A DNA stretch of 42,513 bases. It comes from Pseudomonadota bacterium (GTDB taxonomy: Bacteria > Pseudomonadota > Gammaproteobacteria > Acidiferrobacterales > Acidiferrobacteraceae). The stretch is taken from positions 1-42,513 of the forward strand of contig JAKAXT010000007.1 of NCBI GenBank assembly GCA_021816425.1. Direction: 5' to 3'. The position numbers and the translations under genes were made by a program. This document shows, in pieces, positions 25,128 to 33,562 of this stretch; within the stretch, counting starts at the first letter, position 1, and each line of letters opens with the position of its first letter. The notes under the pieces are model-generated. The model ran no database searches. It was not told the origin of the DNA and was given only the letters and a program-made list of their open reading frames with translations.

Positions 25128-28100
25128 CGCTGACCGGCTGGATCCAGCGTCACCGGCGTTCCTTGCTCTTCCTTCTCGCGCTGCTGGTGCTGGGCGGCGT
25201 GTACTCCGCGACGCGCCTGCCGGTCGCGCTCTTTCCGCATGTCGCCTTCCCGCGCGTGGAGATCTATGCCAACGCCGGCGACCGGCCGGCCAAGCGCATG
25301 CTGATCCAGGTCACCTATCCGGTCGAGCAGGCGGTGCGCGGGATCCCCGGGGTCGTCGGGGTCCGGTCGACGACCAGTCGCGGCAGCGCCGACTTCTTCG
25401 TGAACTTCCATTGGGGCGAGAACATGACGACGGCGACGCTGGAGGTCCAGGCCGCCCTGGCCGGCATCAGCGGCCGTCTGCCCGCCGACACGACCTTCGA
25501 GGTGCGGCGCATGCGCCCGACGATCTTCCGCATGCTCGCCTATACCTTCACCTCGCGCCGCGTGTCGCAGGTGACGCTGCGCGACATCGCCCGCTATCAG
25601 TTGCGTCCGCTCTTGTCGGCGATCCCCGGGGTCGCGCGCGTGGGCGTCATAGGCGGACGCATCGAAGAGTATAGGGTCACCGTGAACCCGGCGCGGCTCG
25701 CCGAATACGGGCTCACCATAGGCGATGTGAGCCGCGCGCTCGCCAACAGCAACGTCCTGCGCACGGTGGGCCATCTCCAGGAGAACTACCGGTTCTATCT
25801 GGTCATCTCCAACACAAGGCTCCATCGACTGCGGGACATCCGTCGCACCGTGCTGCGTTCCGGGGGTAACGGCATCGTGCGCCTGGACGAAGTGGCGACG
25901 GTGGCGCGCGCCCTGAAGCCGCAGTGGACGCAGGTGCTGGCCGACGGCCAGCCCGCGGTGAGTGTGCAGATCTACCAGCAGCCGGGCGGCAATACCGTCG
26001 CCATCACGCGCGCCGTGAAGAAGGTCCTGCAGCGATTCGAGCAGAGCCTCCCGCGGGGCGTCCACGTGAAGAAGTGGTACGACCAGAGCACCCTGATCCA
26101 GGGCGCGGCCAACAGCGTCCGCGACGCGGTCTTGATCGGCGCCCTGCTCGCGGCGCTCGTGTTGTTCGTCTTTCTGCGCAACGCGCGCGTCACCTTCATC
26201 GCCCTGATCACGGTGCCAAGCGTGCTCGCGGCGACCATCCTGCTTCTGTTCGTTCTCCATATGAGCTTCAATATCATGACGCTGGGCGGCATGGCGGCCT
26301 CGGTGGGCCTCATCATCGATGACACCATCGTCATGCTCGAACACATCATGCGCAGGCTGCATGAAAAGCGCCCCGAGCCGCGTCAAGAGCGCGTCATGGT
26401 GGCCGTCCGGCAGTTCACGCGGCCGCTTGCCGGTTCGTCGGCCTCGACGATCATCATCTTCGCGCCGCTCGCCTTCCTGTCCGGCGTCACGGGGGCCTTC
26501 TTCCGCGCGCTGTCGCTGACCATGGCGGCAAGCCTCATCATCTCTTTTTTCGTGGCCTGGCTTGCCGTGCCCATCCTCGCCGACCACTTGCTGCAGGCGC
26601 GCGACCTGGAAGCCGGCGAGGGCGGGGTGTGGACGCGCCGGGCGCACGCCTTCTACGAACGAATCATGCGCGCCGTGTTCCGCGCGCCGCGCCGGCTGTT
26701 CATCGTGATCGTGGGCTTCGTGGCGCTCGGGATCATCGGCTTCACGCTCACCGGATCGGGATTCATGCCGGCCATGGATGAGGGCGGTTTCGTGCTGAAC
26801 TACCGGGCCGCGCCCGGCACCTCGCTGAAAGAGACCGCGCGGCTGCTCGAGAAGGTGCAGCACATTTTGAGCGCGAACCATTATGTGCGGACCGACTCGC
26901 TGCGCACCGGCCTGCAGCTCGGGGGCGGCATCACGGGCACCAACGAGGGCGACTTCTTCGTGTTGCTGAAGCCTTATCCGCGGCCGACCATCTGGCAGAT
27001 CATGACGAGCGTGCGACGACAGATCGGCGAGCACGTGCCGGGCCTTAAGATCAGCACGAACCAGCCCATGCAGGACTTGATCGGCGACCTGACCGGGGCC
27101 CCGCAGCCCGTGGAGATCAAGGTGTTCTCGGACAACGGGGCGCTGCTGCGCCGTCTGGGTCCCGAGATCGCCGCCAAGCTCAGGCGCATCCGCGGCATCG
27201 TCAACGCGCGCGACGGCATCGTGTACGCGGGTGACGCGCTGGACATCCGCGTGAATCGCGCCAAGGCCGCCCTGGAGGGCGTGGACCCGCAGAGCGTCAC
27301 AAGCCAGCTGCGGGCGTATCTGAACGGCACGGTGGCGACGGCGGTGCAGCGCGACGTGCGCATGATCGGGGTGCGGGTATGGGTGCCGCGGCCCATCCGG
27401 CGGTCCTTGCATGCCATCCGCAATCTGCGGCTGCGCGCGGCCAACGGCCGCCTGTTCCCGTTGCGGGCGATCGCCACGGTGACTCGCCTGAATGGTCAGC
27501 CCGAGATCGCCCGCGACAACCTGAAGCGCATGATCCCGATCACGGCGCGCATCTCCGGTCGCAGCCTGGGCGGGGTCATGCATGACGTGAAGCGGCTCAT
27601 GGCGCGCCCGGGCCTTCTGCCCCCCGGCGTCTACGCGACCCTGGGCGGCCTCTATGTGCAGCAGCAGATCGCCTTCGCGGGCCTCATAGCCGTGTTCGTG
27701 GCCGCGGTGGCGTTGGTCTTTCTGTTGCTGCTCTTTCTCTATGAGCGTTTCCTTGTGACCTTTGCCCTGATGGGCACGACCCTGCTTGCCTTGTCCGCCG
27801 TGTTCGTGGGTCTCTGGGCGACCGGGACGCAGCTCAACATCTCGTCCATGATGGGGATGACCATGGTGGTCGGTATCGTCACGGAGGTCGCCATTTTCTA
27901 CTACTCGGAATATCAGGATATCGAGAATGGCGACCCGGTGGAGGGCCTGATCGCGGCGGGGAAGAACCGCCTGCGGCCGATCGCCATGACCACCCTGGCG
28001 GCGATCCTGGCGCTTCTGCCGCTCGCCTCGGGCTGGGGGCAGGGCTCTGCCATGCAGCAGCCGCTTGCGATCGCCATCATCTCGGGCCTGCTCGTCCAGC

Positions 28101-28171
28101 TGCCGCTGGCCCTGGTGGCCTTGCCGCTCTTCCTGTCGTGGGGGATCGGGCGCCGCTCGTCCGGCTCTTAA
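25124..28171 (+). CDS. RND-family efflux pump permease
   Basis: A 1015-aa inner membrane proton-driven exporter with the AcrB-like plan: one N-terminal helix (about 12-30), a large periplasmic domain, helices 2-6, a second periplasmic domain and helices 8-12. The proton-relay pair in helix 4 is present as Asp399-Asp400 (GLIIDDTIVMLEH), which fits hydrophobe/amphiphile exporters more than heavy-metal ones. The lysine expected in helix 10 (AcrB Lys940) appears to be Glu921 (VTEVAIFYYSEY). KNRLRPIAMTTLAAILALLPL closes the family pattern. Substrate cannot be told from sequence. Coupled to the adaptor gene by ATGA and followed immediately by a terminator. Confidence 0.95.
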   Translation: MTLTGWIQRHRRSLLFLLALLVLGGVYSATRLPVALFPHVAFPRVEIYANAGDRPAKRMLIQVTYPVEQAVRGIPGVVGVRSTTSRGSADFFVNFHWGENMTTATLEVQAALAGISGRLPADTTFEVRRMRPTIFRMLAYTFTSRRVSQVTLRDIARYQLRPLLSAIPGVARVGVIGGRIEEYRVTVNPARLAEYGLTIGDVSRALANSNVLRTVGHLQENYRFYLVISNTRLHRLRDIRRTVLRSGGNGIVRLDEVATVARALKPQWTQVLADGQPAVSVQIYQQPGGNTVAITRAVKKVLQRFEQSLPRGVHVKKWYDQSTLIQGAANSVRDAVLIGALLAALVLFVFLRNARVTFIALITVPSVLAATILLLFVLHMSFNIMTLGGMAASVGLIIDDTIVMLEHIMRRLHEKRPEPRQERVMVAVRQFTRPLAGSSASTIIIFAPLAFLSGVTGAFFRALSLTMAASLIISFFVAWLAVPILADHLLQARDLEAGEGGVWTRRAHAFYERIMRAVFRAPRRLFIVIVGFVALGIIGFTLTGSGFMPAMDEGGFVLNYRAAPGTSLKETARLLEKVQHILSANHYVRTDSLRTGLQLGGGITGTNEGDFFVLLKPYPRPTIWQIMTSVRRQIGEHVPGLKISTNQPMQDLIGDLTGAPQPVEIKVFSDNGALLRRLGPEIAAKLRRIRGIVNARDGIVYAGDALDIRVNRAKAALEGVDPQSVTSQLRAYLNGTVATAVQRDVRMIGVRVWVPRPIRRSLHAIRNLRLRAANGRLFPLRAIATVTRLNGQPEIARDNLKRMIPITARISGRSLGGVMHDVKRLMARPGLLPPGVYATLGGLYVQQQIAFAGLIAVFVAAVALVFLLLLFLYERFLVTFALMGTTLLALSAVFVGLWATGTQLNISSMMGMTMVVGIVTEVAIFYYSEYQDIENGDPVEGLIAAGKNRLRPIAMTTLAAILALLPLASGWGQGSAMQQPLAIAIISGLLVQLPLALVALPLFLSWGIGRRSSGS

Positions 28172-28174
28172 GAA

Positions 28175-28195
28175 AAACCCGGCCAAGCCGGGTTT
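28175..28195. terminator. Bidirectional terminator between the RND pump and the csp gene
   Basis: Perfect 9-bp stem AAACCCGGC / GCCGGGTTT with a 3-base loop, 3 bases past the pump stop. On the minus strand the stem ends in TTTTTCTT, so it is also a good intrinsic terminator for the convergent csp gene. Confidence 0.85.
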
Positions 28196-28224
28196 CAAGG
28201 TGCTATGATGAGGTTCTGTGGGAT

Positions 28225-28428
28225 TCAGACGGCGCGAATGTTCGATGCCTGCGGCCCCTTGGGACCGTGTTGCACCTCGAATTCGACCTCTTGACCCTCT
28301 TTCAGGGTCTTGTAGCCGTCCATCTGAATCGCCGAGAAATGGGCAAAGACGTCATCGCCCCCGCTGCTGGGCGAGATGAAGCCGTAGCCTTTGCTCGCGT
28401 TGAACCATTTCACAATACCCGTTGCCAT
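28225..28428 (-). CDS. Cold-shock domain protein in the cspD position
   Basis: A 67-residue cold-shock domain with KGYGFIS (RNP1) and DVFAHF (RNP2; the usual VFVHF has Ala at the third position), binding single-stranded nucleic acid. It is divergent from clpS, the place taken by cspD in E. coli and Pseudomonas, which suggests the CspD role (DNA-replication inhibition in stationary phase), but the sequence is as short as CspA, so I give no symbol. AGGGGGAT lies about 8 bases before the ATG. A perfect -35 TTGACA lies on the minus strand at 28557-28552 with only a poor -10, and the implied leader is over 90 bases. It ends at the shared terminator. Confidence 0.92.
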   Translation of the reverse strand: MATGIVKWFNASKGYGFISPSSGGDDVFAHFSAIQMDGYKTLKEGQEVEFEVQHGPKGPQASNIRAV

Positions 28429-28551
28429 ACCGTGATCCCCCTGCTGATAACGTGTCACCGGCGCAGCCGTGCTTGAAAGCCGCTCGTATTTCAGGTAATG
28501 CTGATATAGGAGTCGTGGAGCGGGCCCAGCGCTATTCATGCCTATTTCTTT

Positions 28552-28557
28552 TGTCAA
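28552..28557 (-). promoter_or_regulatory. Candidate -35 box upstream of the csp gene
   Basis: TTGACA, perfect match, on the minus strand. The best hexamer 16 bases downstream (ATAGCG) is a weak -10, and TATATC further down (28508-28503) lacks a partner. A long untranslated leader would result either way. Confidence 0.35.
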
Positions 28558-28657
28558 GTCAAGATGGCGGCGGCAGGGCCCTGGGGGGCCTGGACGGGTG
28601 GCGGCGATGGGCAGAGAATTCCGCGCAGGAACGCGCTTTTTTGAGAAGGAGGCCACC

Positions 28658-28690
28658 GTGTTAGCAGGACGGACCGATCATGCCCGATAG
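28658..28690 (+). CDS. Candidate 10-codon leader ORF overlapping the clpS start
   Basis: GTG at 28658 is preceded at 5 bases by AAGGAGG (28646-28652), the strongest ribosome site nearby. The frame encodes [10 protein letters not shown] and stops at TAG 28688-28690, 11 bases into clpS in another frame. The clpS ATG itself has only AGGA at 10 bases. Terminating ribosomes could restart on the clpS ATG. No homology evidence is possible at this length. Confidence 0.4.
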   Translation: MLAGRTDHAR

Positions 28691-28997
28691 GCGGCCAGGC
28701 GATCTCTCCGATCTGGATGTCCAGGAGGCGAAGCCCGAGGTCGCTTTACCGCCTCTTTACAAGGTGGTTATCCTGAACGACGACTATACTCCGATGGATT
28801 TCGTGGTTCAGGTGCTCGAGCGCTTCTTCAACAAGAATCGCGAGGAGGCGACGCGCATCATGCTGCATGTGCATCAGCGCGGGGTCGGCGTTTGTGGCGT
28901 ATATACAAGGGAAGTCGCCGAGACTAAAGTAAGACAAGTGACGATTTTTTCGGGCGAGAACCAGCACCCACTGCAGTGCACGCTGGAGCCCGAGTAG
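28680..28997 (+). CDS. clpS: ATP-dependent Clp protease adaptor ClpS
   Basis: A 105-aa adaptor that recognises destabilising N-terminal residues (Leu, Phe, Tyr, Trp) and hands substrates to ClpA. A disordered N-terminal tail (about 1-25) precedes the core, with the substrate pocket residues in [18 protein letters not shown] and the conserved [23 protein letters not shown]. The in-frame upstream codon at 28662 is a stop, so the ATG at 28680 is the earliest possible start. It precedes clpA by 36 bases, the usual order, and lies near aat and bpt, whose products create ClpS substrates. Confidence 0.97.
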   Translation: MPDRRPGDLSDLDVQEAKPEVALPPLYKVVILNDDYTPMDFVVQVLERFFNKNREEATRIMLHVHQRGVGVCGVYTREVAETKVRQVTIFSGENQHPLQCTLEPE

Positions 28998-29033
28998 GGT
29001 CGGACTTTACATGATTTGGAGGTGTTCCTTCCC

Positions 29034-31295
29034 ATGTTATCCCAGGAACTCGAATTTTCCCTCAACATGGCGTTTCAGGAGGCTCGTGAGAAGCGCCATG
29101 AGTTCATAACCGTCGAGCACCTCCTTGCGGCCCTCCTCGACAACCCGAGCGCCGCGCGCGTGCTGCGCGCCTGCGGGGGGAACATCGAGGAACTGCGTCG
29201 CAGCCTGACGGCGTTTTTGCGCGAGAACATCCCGACGCTCGCGCCCGGAAGCCAGGTCGAGACCCAACCCACCCTCGGATTCCAGCGCGTCATCCAGCGC
29301 GCGGTGCTGCATGTGCAGGGCGTGGGCAAGAAGGAAGTCACGGGCGCGAACGTGCTGGTGGCGATCTTCAGCGAAAAGGAGTCGCACGCGGTCTACTTTC
29401 TGCAAAAGCAGAACATCACGCGCTTCGATGTCGTGAATTACATCTCCCATGGCATCTCGAAGGTGCCGGGCGAGGGCCACGAGTTGTCGGCCTCCGAGGA
29501 GCAGGAGGAGGGGGTGAGCGCCGCCGAGCGTGGCGCCCTGGACGTCTTTGCCGTGAACCTGAACGAGCAGGCGCGACTCGGGAAGATCGACCCCTTGATA
29601 GGACGTGACCACGAGATGAGCCGCACCGTGCAGATCCTCTGCCGGCGGCGCAAGAACAACCCTCTGTACGTGGGCGAGGCCGGCGTGGGCAAGACCGCCA
29701 TCGCCGAAGGGCTTGCGAAGAAGATCGTGGACGGCGATGTGCCGGAGGTGTTGGCGCACAGCACCATCTACGCGCTCGACATGGGCGCGCTCCTCGCCGG
29801 AACGAAGTACCGCGGCGATTTCGAGAAGCGGCTGAAGGCCGTCATCACCCACATGAAGAAGCAGGAGAACGCCATCCTCTTCATCGATGAGATCCATACC
29901 ATCATCGGTGCGGGCGCCGCCTCGGGCGGGGCCATGGATGCCTCCAATCTTCTGAAGCCCGCGCTCGCCTCGGGCGACTTGAAGTGCATAGGCTCCACCA
30001 CCTATCAGGAATACCGGGGCATCTTCGAAAAGGACCGGGCGCTCGCGCGCAGGTTCCAGAAGATCGATGTGCCCGAGCCCTCCGTGGAGGAGGCCGTGCA
30101 GATCCTGCGCGGGCTGAAAGGACGTTTCGAGAAACACCATGGCGTGCGCTATACGCAGCAGGCGCTGCGAACGGCGGTGGAGCTCTCGAACCGGTACATA
30201 GGGGACCGCCATCTGCCGGACAAGGCGATCGACGTCATCGACGAGGCGGGGGCGAGCGTGCATCTGGCCGCGCCGAGCAAGCGCAGGAAGACCATCGGCG
30301 TGCCCGAGATCGAGGAGATCGTGGCGCGGATCGCGCGGATCCCGCAAAAGCACGTCTCGACATCGGATCGCGAGGCCTTGCGGAATCTCGAGCGTGACCT
30401 GAAGCTCGTGGTCTTCGGGCAGGACGCGGCCGTCGATGCGCTTGCCGCGTCGATCAAGATGGCCCGCTCGGGGCTGCGCGAAGGCGAGAAGCCGATCGGG
30501 TCCTACCTGTTCTCCGGCCCCACGGGCGTGGGCAAGACCGAGGTCACAAGGCAGCTCGCCTACATCCTCGGCCTGCAGCTCGTGCGCTTCGATATGTCGG
30601 AATACATGGAGCGCCACACCGTGTCGCGCCTCATTGGCGCGCCCCCGGGCTATGTGGGTTTCGACCAGGGCGGGCTTCTCACCGACGCGATCAACAAGCA
30701 CCCGCACTGCGTCCTTTTGCTGGACGAGATCGAAAAGGCGCACCCGGGGGTCTTCAATCTGCTCTTGCAGGTCATGGACCACGGGACGCTCACCGACAAC
30801 AACGGCCGTAAGGCCGACTTCCGGCACGTGATCATCGTCATGACCACGAACGCAGGCGCCGAGCAGATGGGTCGGTCGGGGATGGGCTTCATGCCGGCGG
30901 AGCGCGCCGGAGAGGAGTTCGTGGCGATCAAGCAGACGTTTACGCCGGAATTCCGCAACCGCCTCGATGCCATCATAAGCTTCAGTCCGCTGTCGCCCGA
31001 GACGATCGCGCATGTGGTCGACAAATTCGTGGTCGAGCTCGAGGGGCAGCTCGAGGAGAAGGGCGTATCGATCGAAGTCGAGGCCTCGGCGCGGACGTGG
31101 CTTGCGCGAAACGGCTACGATGCGGCGATGGGGGCGCGGCCCATGGCGCGTCTCATCCAGGAGCGCATCAAGAAGCCGCTCGCCAACGAGCTCCTGTTCG
31201 GGCGCCTGGCAAACGGCGGCACCGTGAGCGTGCGGGAAGAGAACGACGGCCTTGTGTTCGACTATGCCGAAAAGCCGGTGGGCGTACAGGAGTAG
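29034..31295 (+). CDS. clpA: ATP-dependent Clp protease ATP-binding subunit ClpA
   Basis: A 753-aa AAA+ unfoldase that feeds proteins into ClpP. The N-domain (about 1-145, [19 protein letters not shown]) is where ClpS docks. The first AAA module has Walker A GEAGVGKT at 214-221 and Walker [11 protein letters not shown]; the second has Walker A GPTGVGKT at 495-502 and [12 protein letters not shown]. The ClpP-binding tripeptide loop common to ClpA lies in the second module. Length equals the E. coli protein (758). The ATG is 11 bases after GGAGG, slightly long spacing; an ATG at 29011 is out of frame. No clpP in the window. Confidence 0.98.
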   Translation: MLSQELEFSLNMAFQEAREKRHEFITVEHLLAALLDNPSAARVLRACGGNIEELRRSLTAFLRENIPTLAPGSQVETQPTLGFQRVIQRAVLHVQGVGKKEVTGANVLVAIFSEKESHAVYFLQKQNITRFDVVNYISHGISKVPGEGHELSASEEQEEGVSAAERGALDVFAVNLNEQARLGKIDPLIGRDHEMSRTVQILCRRRKNNPLYVGEAGVGKTAIAEGLAKKIVDGDVPEVLAHSTIYALDMGALLAGTKYRGDFEKRLKAVITHMKKQENAILFIDEIHTIIGAGAASGGAMDASNLLKPALASGDLKCIGSTTYQEYRGIFEKDRALARRFQKIDVPEPSVEEAVQILRGLKGRFEKHHGVRYTQQALRTAVELSNRYIGDRHLPDKAIDVIDEAGASVHLAAPSKRRKTIGVPEIEEIVARIARIPQKHVSTSDREALRNLERDLKLVVFGQDAAVDALAASIKMARSGLREGEKPIGSYLFSGPTGVGKTEVTRQLAYILGLQLVRFDMSEYMERHTVSRLIGAPPGYVGFDQGGLLTDAINKHPHCVLLLDEIEKAHPGVFNLLLQVMDHGTLTDNNGRKADFRHVIIVMTTNAGAEQMGRSGMGFMPAERAGEEFVAIKQTFTPEFRNRLDAIISFSPLSPETIAHVVDKFVVELEGQLEEKGVSIEVEASARTWLARNGYDAAMGARPMARLIQERIKKPLANELLFGRLANGGTVSVREENDGLVFDYAEKPVGVQE

Positions 31296-31413
31296 CCTCG
31301 AGGCTTGGCGGCAGCAGGCCCTGCGCGGTTCGGCGCAGGGCCTGGAGCCCTCGTGTCCGCTCTACGAACGCGTCCCGACGCGCGACGAATCGGGCCATAG
31401 GTTGAGTGATTTC

Positions 31414-31647
31414 ATGATGCTGTTCCCGGGGCTCAGGGAACGTTCGGGGCGCGAGCGTCGCGCGGTCCTGAGGCAGGTCGATGCCGTGCTGAAGGCCTTT
31501 CCCGAGGTCGTGTTCGCGGATATGAACCTGAGGCTCAATCTCTTATGGGTCAGCGTGCGGGCGCGACCCGGCGTCATCCTCGACATCGCGTGCTGTCTGA
31601 AATTCCACGTGCCGGAGGCGCTTCTGGTCGGTCCCAAGACCGCGTGA
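31414..31647 (+). CDS. Small unknown protein between clpA and infA
   Basis: I do not recognise this 77-aa product. The frame begins MMLFPGLRERSGRERR and contains FADMNLRLNLLWVSVRARPG and a Cys-Cys pair near the end (DIACCLKFHVPEALLV). Codons show strong G/C at third positions, as in neighbouring real genes, which argues for coding. There is no signal peptide; the middle is hydrophobic but short. The start is uncertain: this ATG, or TTG at 31402. Neither has a strong ribosome site. It lies 118 bases after clpA and is convergent with infA (18-base gap). Confidence 0.5.
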   Translation: MMLFPGLRERSGRERRAVLRQVDAVLKAFPEVVFADMNLRLNLLWVSVRARPGVILDIACCLKFHVPEALLVGPKTA

Positions 31648-31665
31648 TGCAAGGCGGGGTCGCGC

Positions 31666-31884
31666 TCAGCGGGCGCGGAAGACGATGCGCCCCTTGGTGA
31701 GGTCGTAAGGCGTGAGCTGTACCGTGACCTTGTCGCCCGTCAGGATGCGGATGTAGTTCTTGCGCATCTTCCCGGATATATGGGCCGTGACGACATGCCC
31801 GTTGTCGAGCTTTACACGAAACAGGGTGTTGGGCAGGGTGTCGACGATCGTACCCTCCATTTCGATATGTTCTTCCTTAGACAC
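31666..31884 (-). CDS. infA: Translation initiation factor IF-1
   Basis: A 72-aa S1/OB-fold protein that occupies the ribosomal A site during initiation and assists IF-2 and IF-3. The sequence is standard: [63 protein letters not shown]. It starts at GTG (31884-31882), which gives the exact E. coli length, with GGGAG upstream. It has its own promoter and lies downstream of bpt. Confidence 0.98.
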   Translation of the reverse strand: MSKEEHIEMEGTIVDTLPNTLFRVKLDNGHVVTAHISGKMRKNYIRILTGDKVTVQLTPYDLTKGRIVFRAR

Positions 31885-31911
31885 TCTCTCGCGCTCCCGA
31901 AGAAGGCGCTT

Positions 31912-31940
31912 ATGATGCCCGAAGCCCGAGGGCTCGTAAA
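31912..31940 (-). promoter_or_regulatory. infA promoter
   Basis: TTTACG (31940-31935), 17-base spacer, CATCAT (31917-31912), each 4 of 6 to consensus. The predicted start near 31905 leaves a leader of about 21 bases with the GGGAG site. Its place downstream of the bpt hairpin fits separate expression of infA. Confidence 0.45.
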
Positions 31941-32004
31941 GACATTTTCGGCCCACGACCACGCCACGTGGCCCCGTTTCGCGCAAAAGGGCGCGCCATC
32001 GGAG

Positions 32005-32032
32005 GGCCGCCGGCGTCTGCGGTCCGGCGGCC
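32005..32032 (-). terminator. Strong hairpin after bpt
   Basis: Perfect 9-bp inverted repeat GGCCGCCGG (32005-32013) and CCGGCGGCC (32024-32032) with a 10-base loop, beginning 6 bases past the bpt stop. No T-run follows, so it may terminate inefficiently, need Rho, or protect the mRNA end. Confidence 0.5.
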
Positions 32033-32038
32033 GCCGCG

Positions 32039-32755
32039 TCAGGCCTCGGAAAGCGGGGACCAGCGACCGTTGCGGTAGGCCTCGAGGGGCTTGAAGCGCC
32101 TCTTGTAGGCCATTTTCGCGCTGTCTTTGACCCAGTAGCCGAGATAGACGTAGGGGAGATTGCGTCGGCGGGCCTCGTCGATCTGCCAGAGGACGGCGTA
32201 GGTGCCAAGCCCGCGCTCCGCAAGCGATGGATCGTAGAAGGTGTAGACCGCGGACAGTCCATCCGGGAGATGGTCGACGACCGCGACGGCGGCGAGCGCG
32301 CCGCCGTCGCGGAATTCGTAGAAGGTCGTGTCGCAGTGGCGGCCGACCAGAAAGCGCAGGTAGGTCGGCGGATCGGGGTTGGCCATGGTGCCTTCCGGAT
32401 GCCGCGCGCTCTGGTAACGCAGGAACAACACGAAGTGTTCGGCGTCGAAGCGCGCCGGGCTCGCGTTTACGCGCAGGTCCCGGTTGCGGTCGAGGGTGCG
32501 TCTCTGGGCGCGGGTGGCGACGAAGGTCTCGGTCGGGATGCGCACGGGGACGCAGGCCTGGCAGTTCGGGCAGTGCGGCCGGTAGATGAGATCCCCGCTG
32601 CGGCGGAAGCCGCGGCGATTGAAGTCGCCGAAGAGTTCCGGGGTGACGGGGAAGCGTGGGTCGATAAAGAGCGTGCTCGCCGTCTGGTCGGGCAAGTAGC
32701 TGCAGGCGTGGGCCGTGGACAGAAAGAGGTGCGGCGCCGTGTTCGCGACGCTCAT
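32039..32755 (-). CDS. bpt: Aspartate/glutamate leucyltransferase
   Basis: Transfers Leu from leucyl-tRNA to proteins with N-terminal Asp or Glu, making them ClpS substrates. At 238 aa it is the short bacterial type rather than the eukaryotic arginyltransferase. The N-terminal domain has the conserved cysteines in [16 protein letters not shown] and CSYLPDQTA; the C-terminal GNAT-like half has [28 protein letters not shown] and [11 protein letters not shown]. The ATG follows GGAG and overlaps the aat stop as ATGA. The family used to be called ate; the Leu specificity is inferred from type. Confidence 0.95.
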   Translation of the reverse strand: MSVANTAPHLFLSTAHACSYLPDQTASTLFIDPRFPVTPELFGDFNRRGFRRSGDLIYRPHCPNCQACVPVRIPTETFVATRAQRRTLDRNRDLRVNASPARFDAEHFVLFLRYQSARHPEGTMANPDPPTYLRFLVGRHCDTTFYEFRDGGALAAVAVVDHLPDGLSAVYTFYDPSLAERGLGTYAVLWQIDEARRRNLPYVYLGYWVKDSAKMAYKRRFKPLEAYRNGRWSPLSEA

Positions 32756-33444
32756 GGTGACGTCTCCGATGGGGCGGACCAGCGGCCGGGCGGGGTCGGT
32801 CGATCGACCGCGGCGCGCAAGTGTTGGAGAAAGGCGTGGCGAGGGATGGTCCGCGCCCCGAGCGACGCCATATGGTCCGACGGGACCTGGCAATCGATCA
32901 GGGAGAAACCATTCTCGCGCAGCCAGAAGACGAGGCGCGCGAAGGCGATCTTCGACGCGTAGCTTATCGTGCTGAACATGGATTCGCCGAAGAAGGCGCC
33001 GCCCAGGGCGACGCCGTAGAGCCCGCCCACCAGCACCCCGTCCTGCCAAGCCTCGACGCTGTGGGCATGGCCGCGGCGGAACAGATCGGCGTAGGCGACC
33101 ATCATGTCGGGCGTGATCCAGGTCCCGTCGGCGCTCGCGCGCGGGGCCGCGCAGGCGCGGATCACCGCCGGAAACGCCCTGTCGAAGGTGATGTCGAGCG
33201 TCCGCTTGCGCATGGCTTTGGCGAGACTGCGGTTCACGCGCAGCTCGTCGGGAAACAGCACCATGCGGGGATCGGGGGACCACCACAGGATGGGCGGCTC
33301 GTTGTACCAGGGGAAGATGCCCGCCCGATAGGCGCGGAGCAGGCGCGCGGCCGACAGGTCCCCGCCGACGGCGAGCGGGGCATCCGGCGGCGCGTCGTCG
33401 GCCGAGGGAAACATGAGGGAGTCGGGCGCGAGCCAGGCGATCAC
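32752..33444 (-). CDS. aat: Leucyl/phenylalanyl-tRNA-protein transferase
   Basis: Adds Leu or Phe from tRNA to proteins with N-terminal Lys or Arg, creating N-degrons read by ClpS. At 230 aa it has the family core: PDAPLAVGGDLSAARLLRAYRAGIFPWY, PILWWSPDPR, the central TWITPDMMVAYADLFRRGHAHSVEAW, GGLYGVALGGAFFGESMFS and FSLIDCQVPSDHMASLGA. It starts with GTG, with GGAG 8 bases upstream. Coupled to bpt by ATGA, 118 bases downstream of the acyltransferase-like gene. Confidence 0.97.
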   Translation of the reverse strand: MIAWLAPDSLMFPSADDAPPDAPLAVGGDLSAARLLRAYRAGIFPWYNEPPILWWSPDPRMVLFPDELRVNRSLAKAMRKRTLDITFDRAFPAVIRACAAPRASADGTWITPDMMVAYADLFRRGHAHSVEAWQDGVLVGGLYGVALGGAFFGESMFSTISYASKIAFARLVFWLRENGFSLIDCQVPSDHMASLGARTIPRHAFLQHLRAAVDRPTPPGRWSAPSETSP

Positions 33445-33562
33445 GCGGGACTCCGGCGTCGGGCGCGCGGGGACCGCACCCCAGGCGCGGCACGAAAGTC
33501 GCGGAGCGGGCGATGGGTGGCGGCGCGCGCGGGCACGGGGCCCGCCTCTGGTGCGATGGGCG

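Noticed and set aside
25085-28198. Very long open frame (over 1000 codons) antisense to the RND pump
   Set aside because: Composition is His/Arg/Asp-rich without any domain. It is the typical mirror of a GC-rich gene whose true product is plainly an RND pump.
29011-29090. Short ORF at ATG 29011 before clpA as a second leader peptide
   Set aside because: There is no ribosome site upstream of this ATG. The GGAGG at 29018-29022 lies after it and serves clpA.
29037-31013. Long antisense frame over clpA
   Set aside because: Same GC-mirror effect; clpA on the plus strand has full AAA+ motifs.
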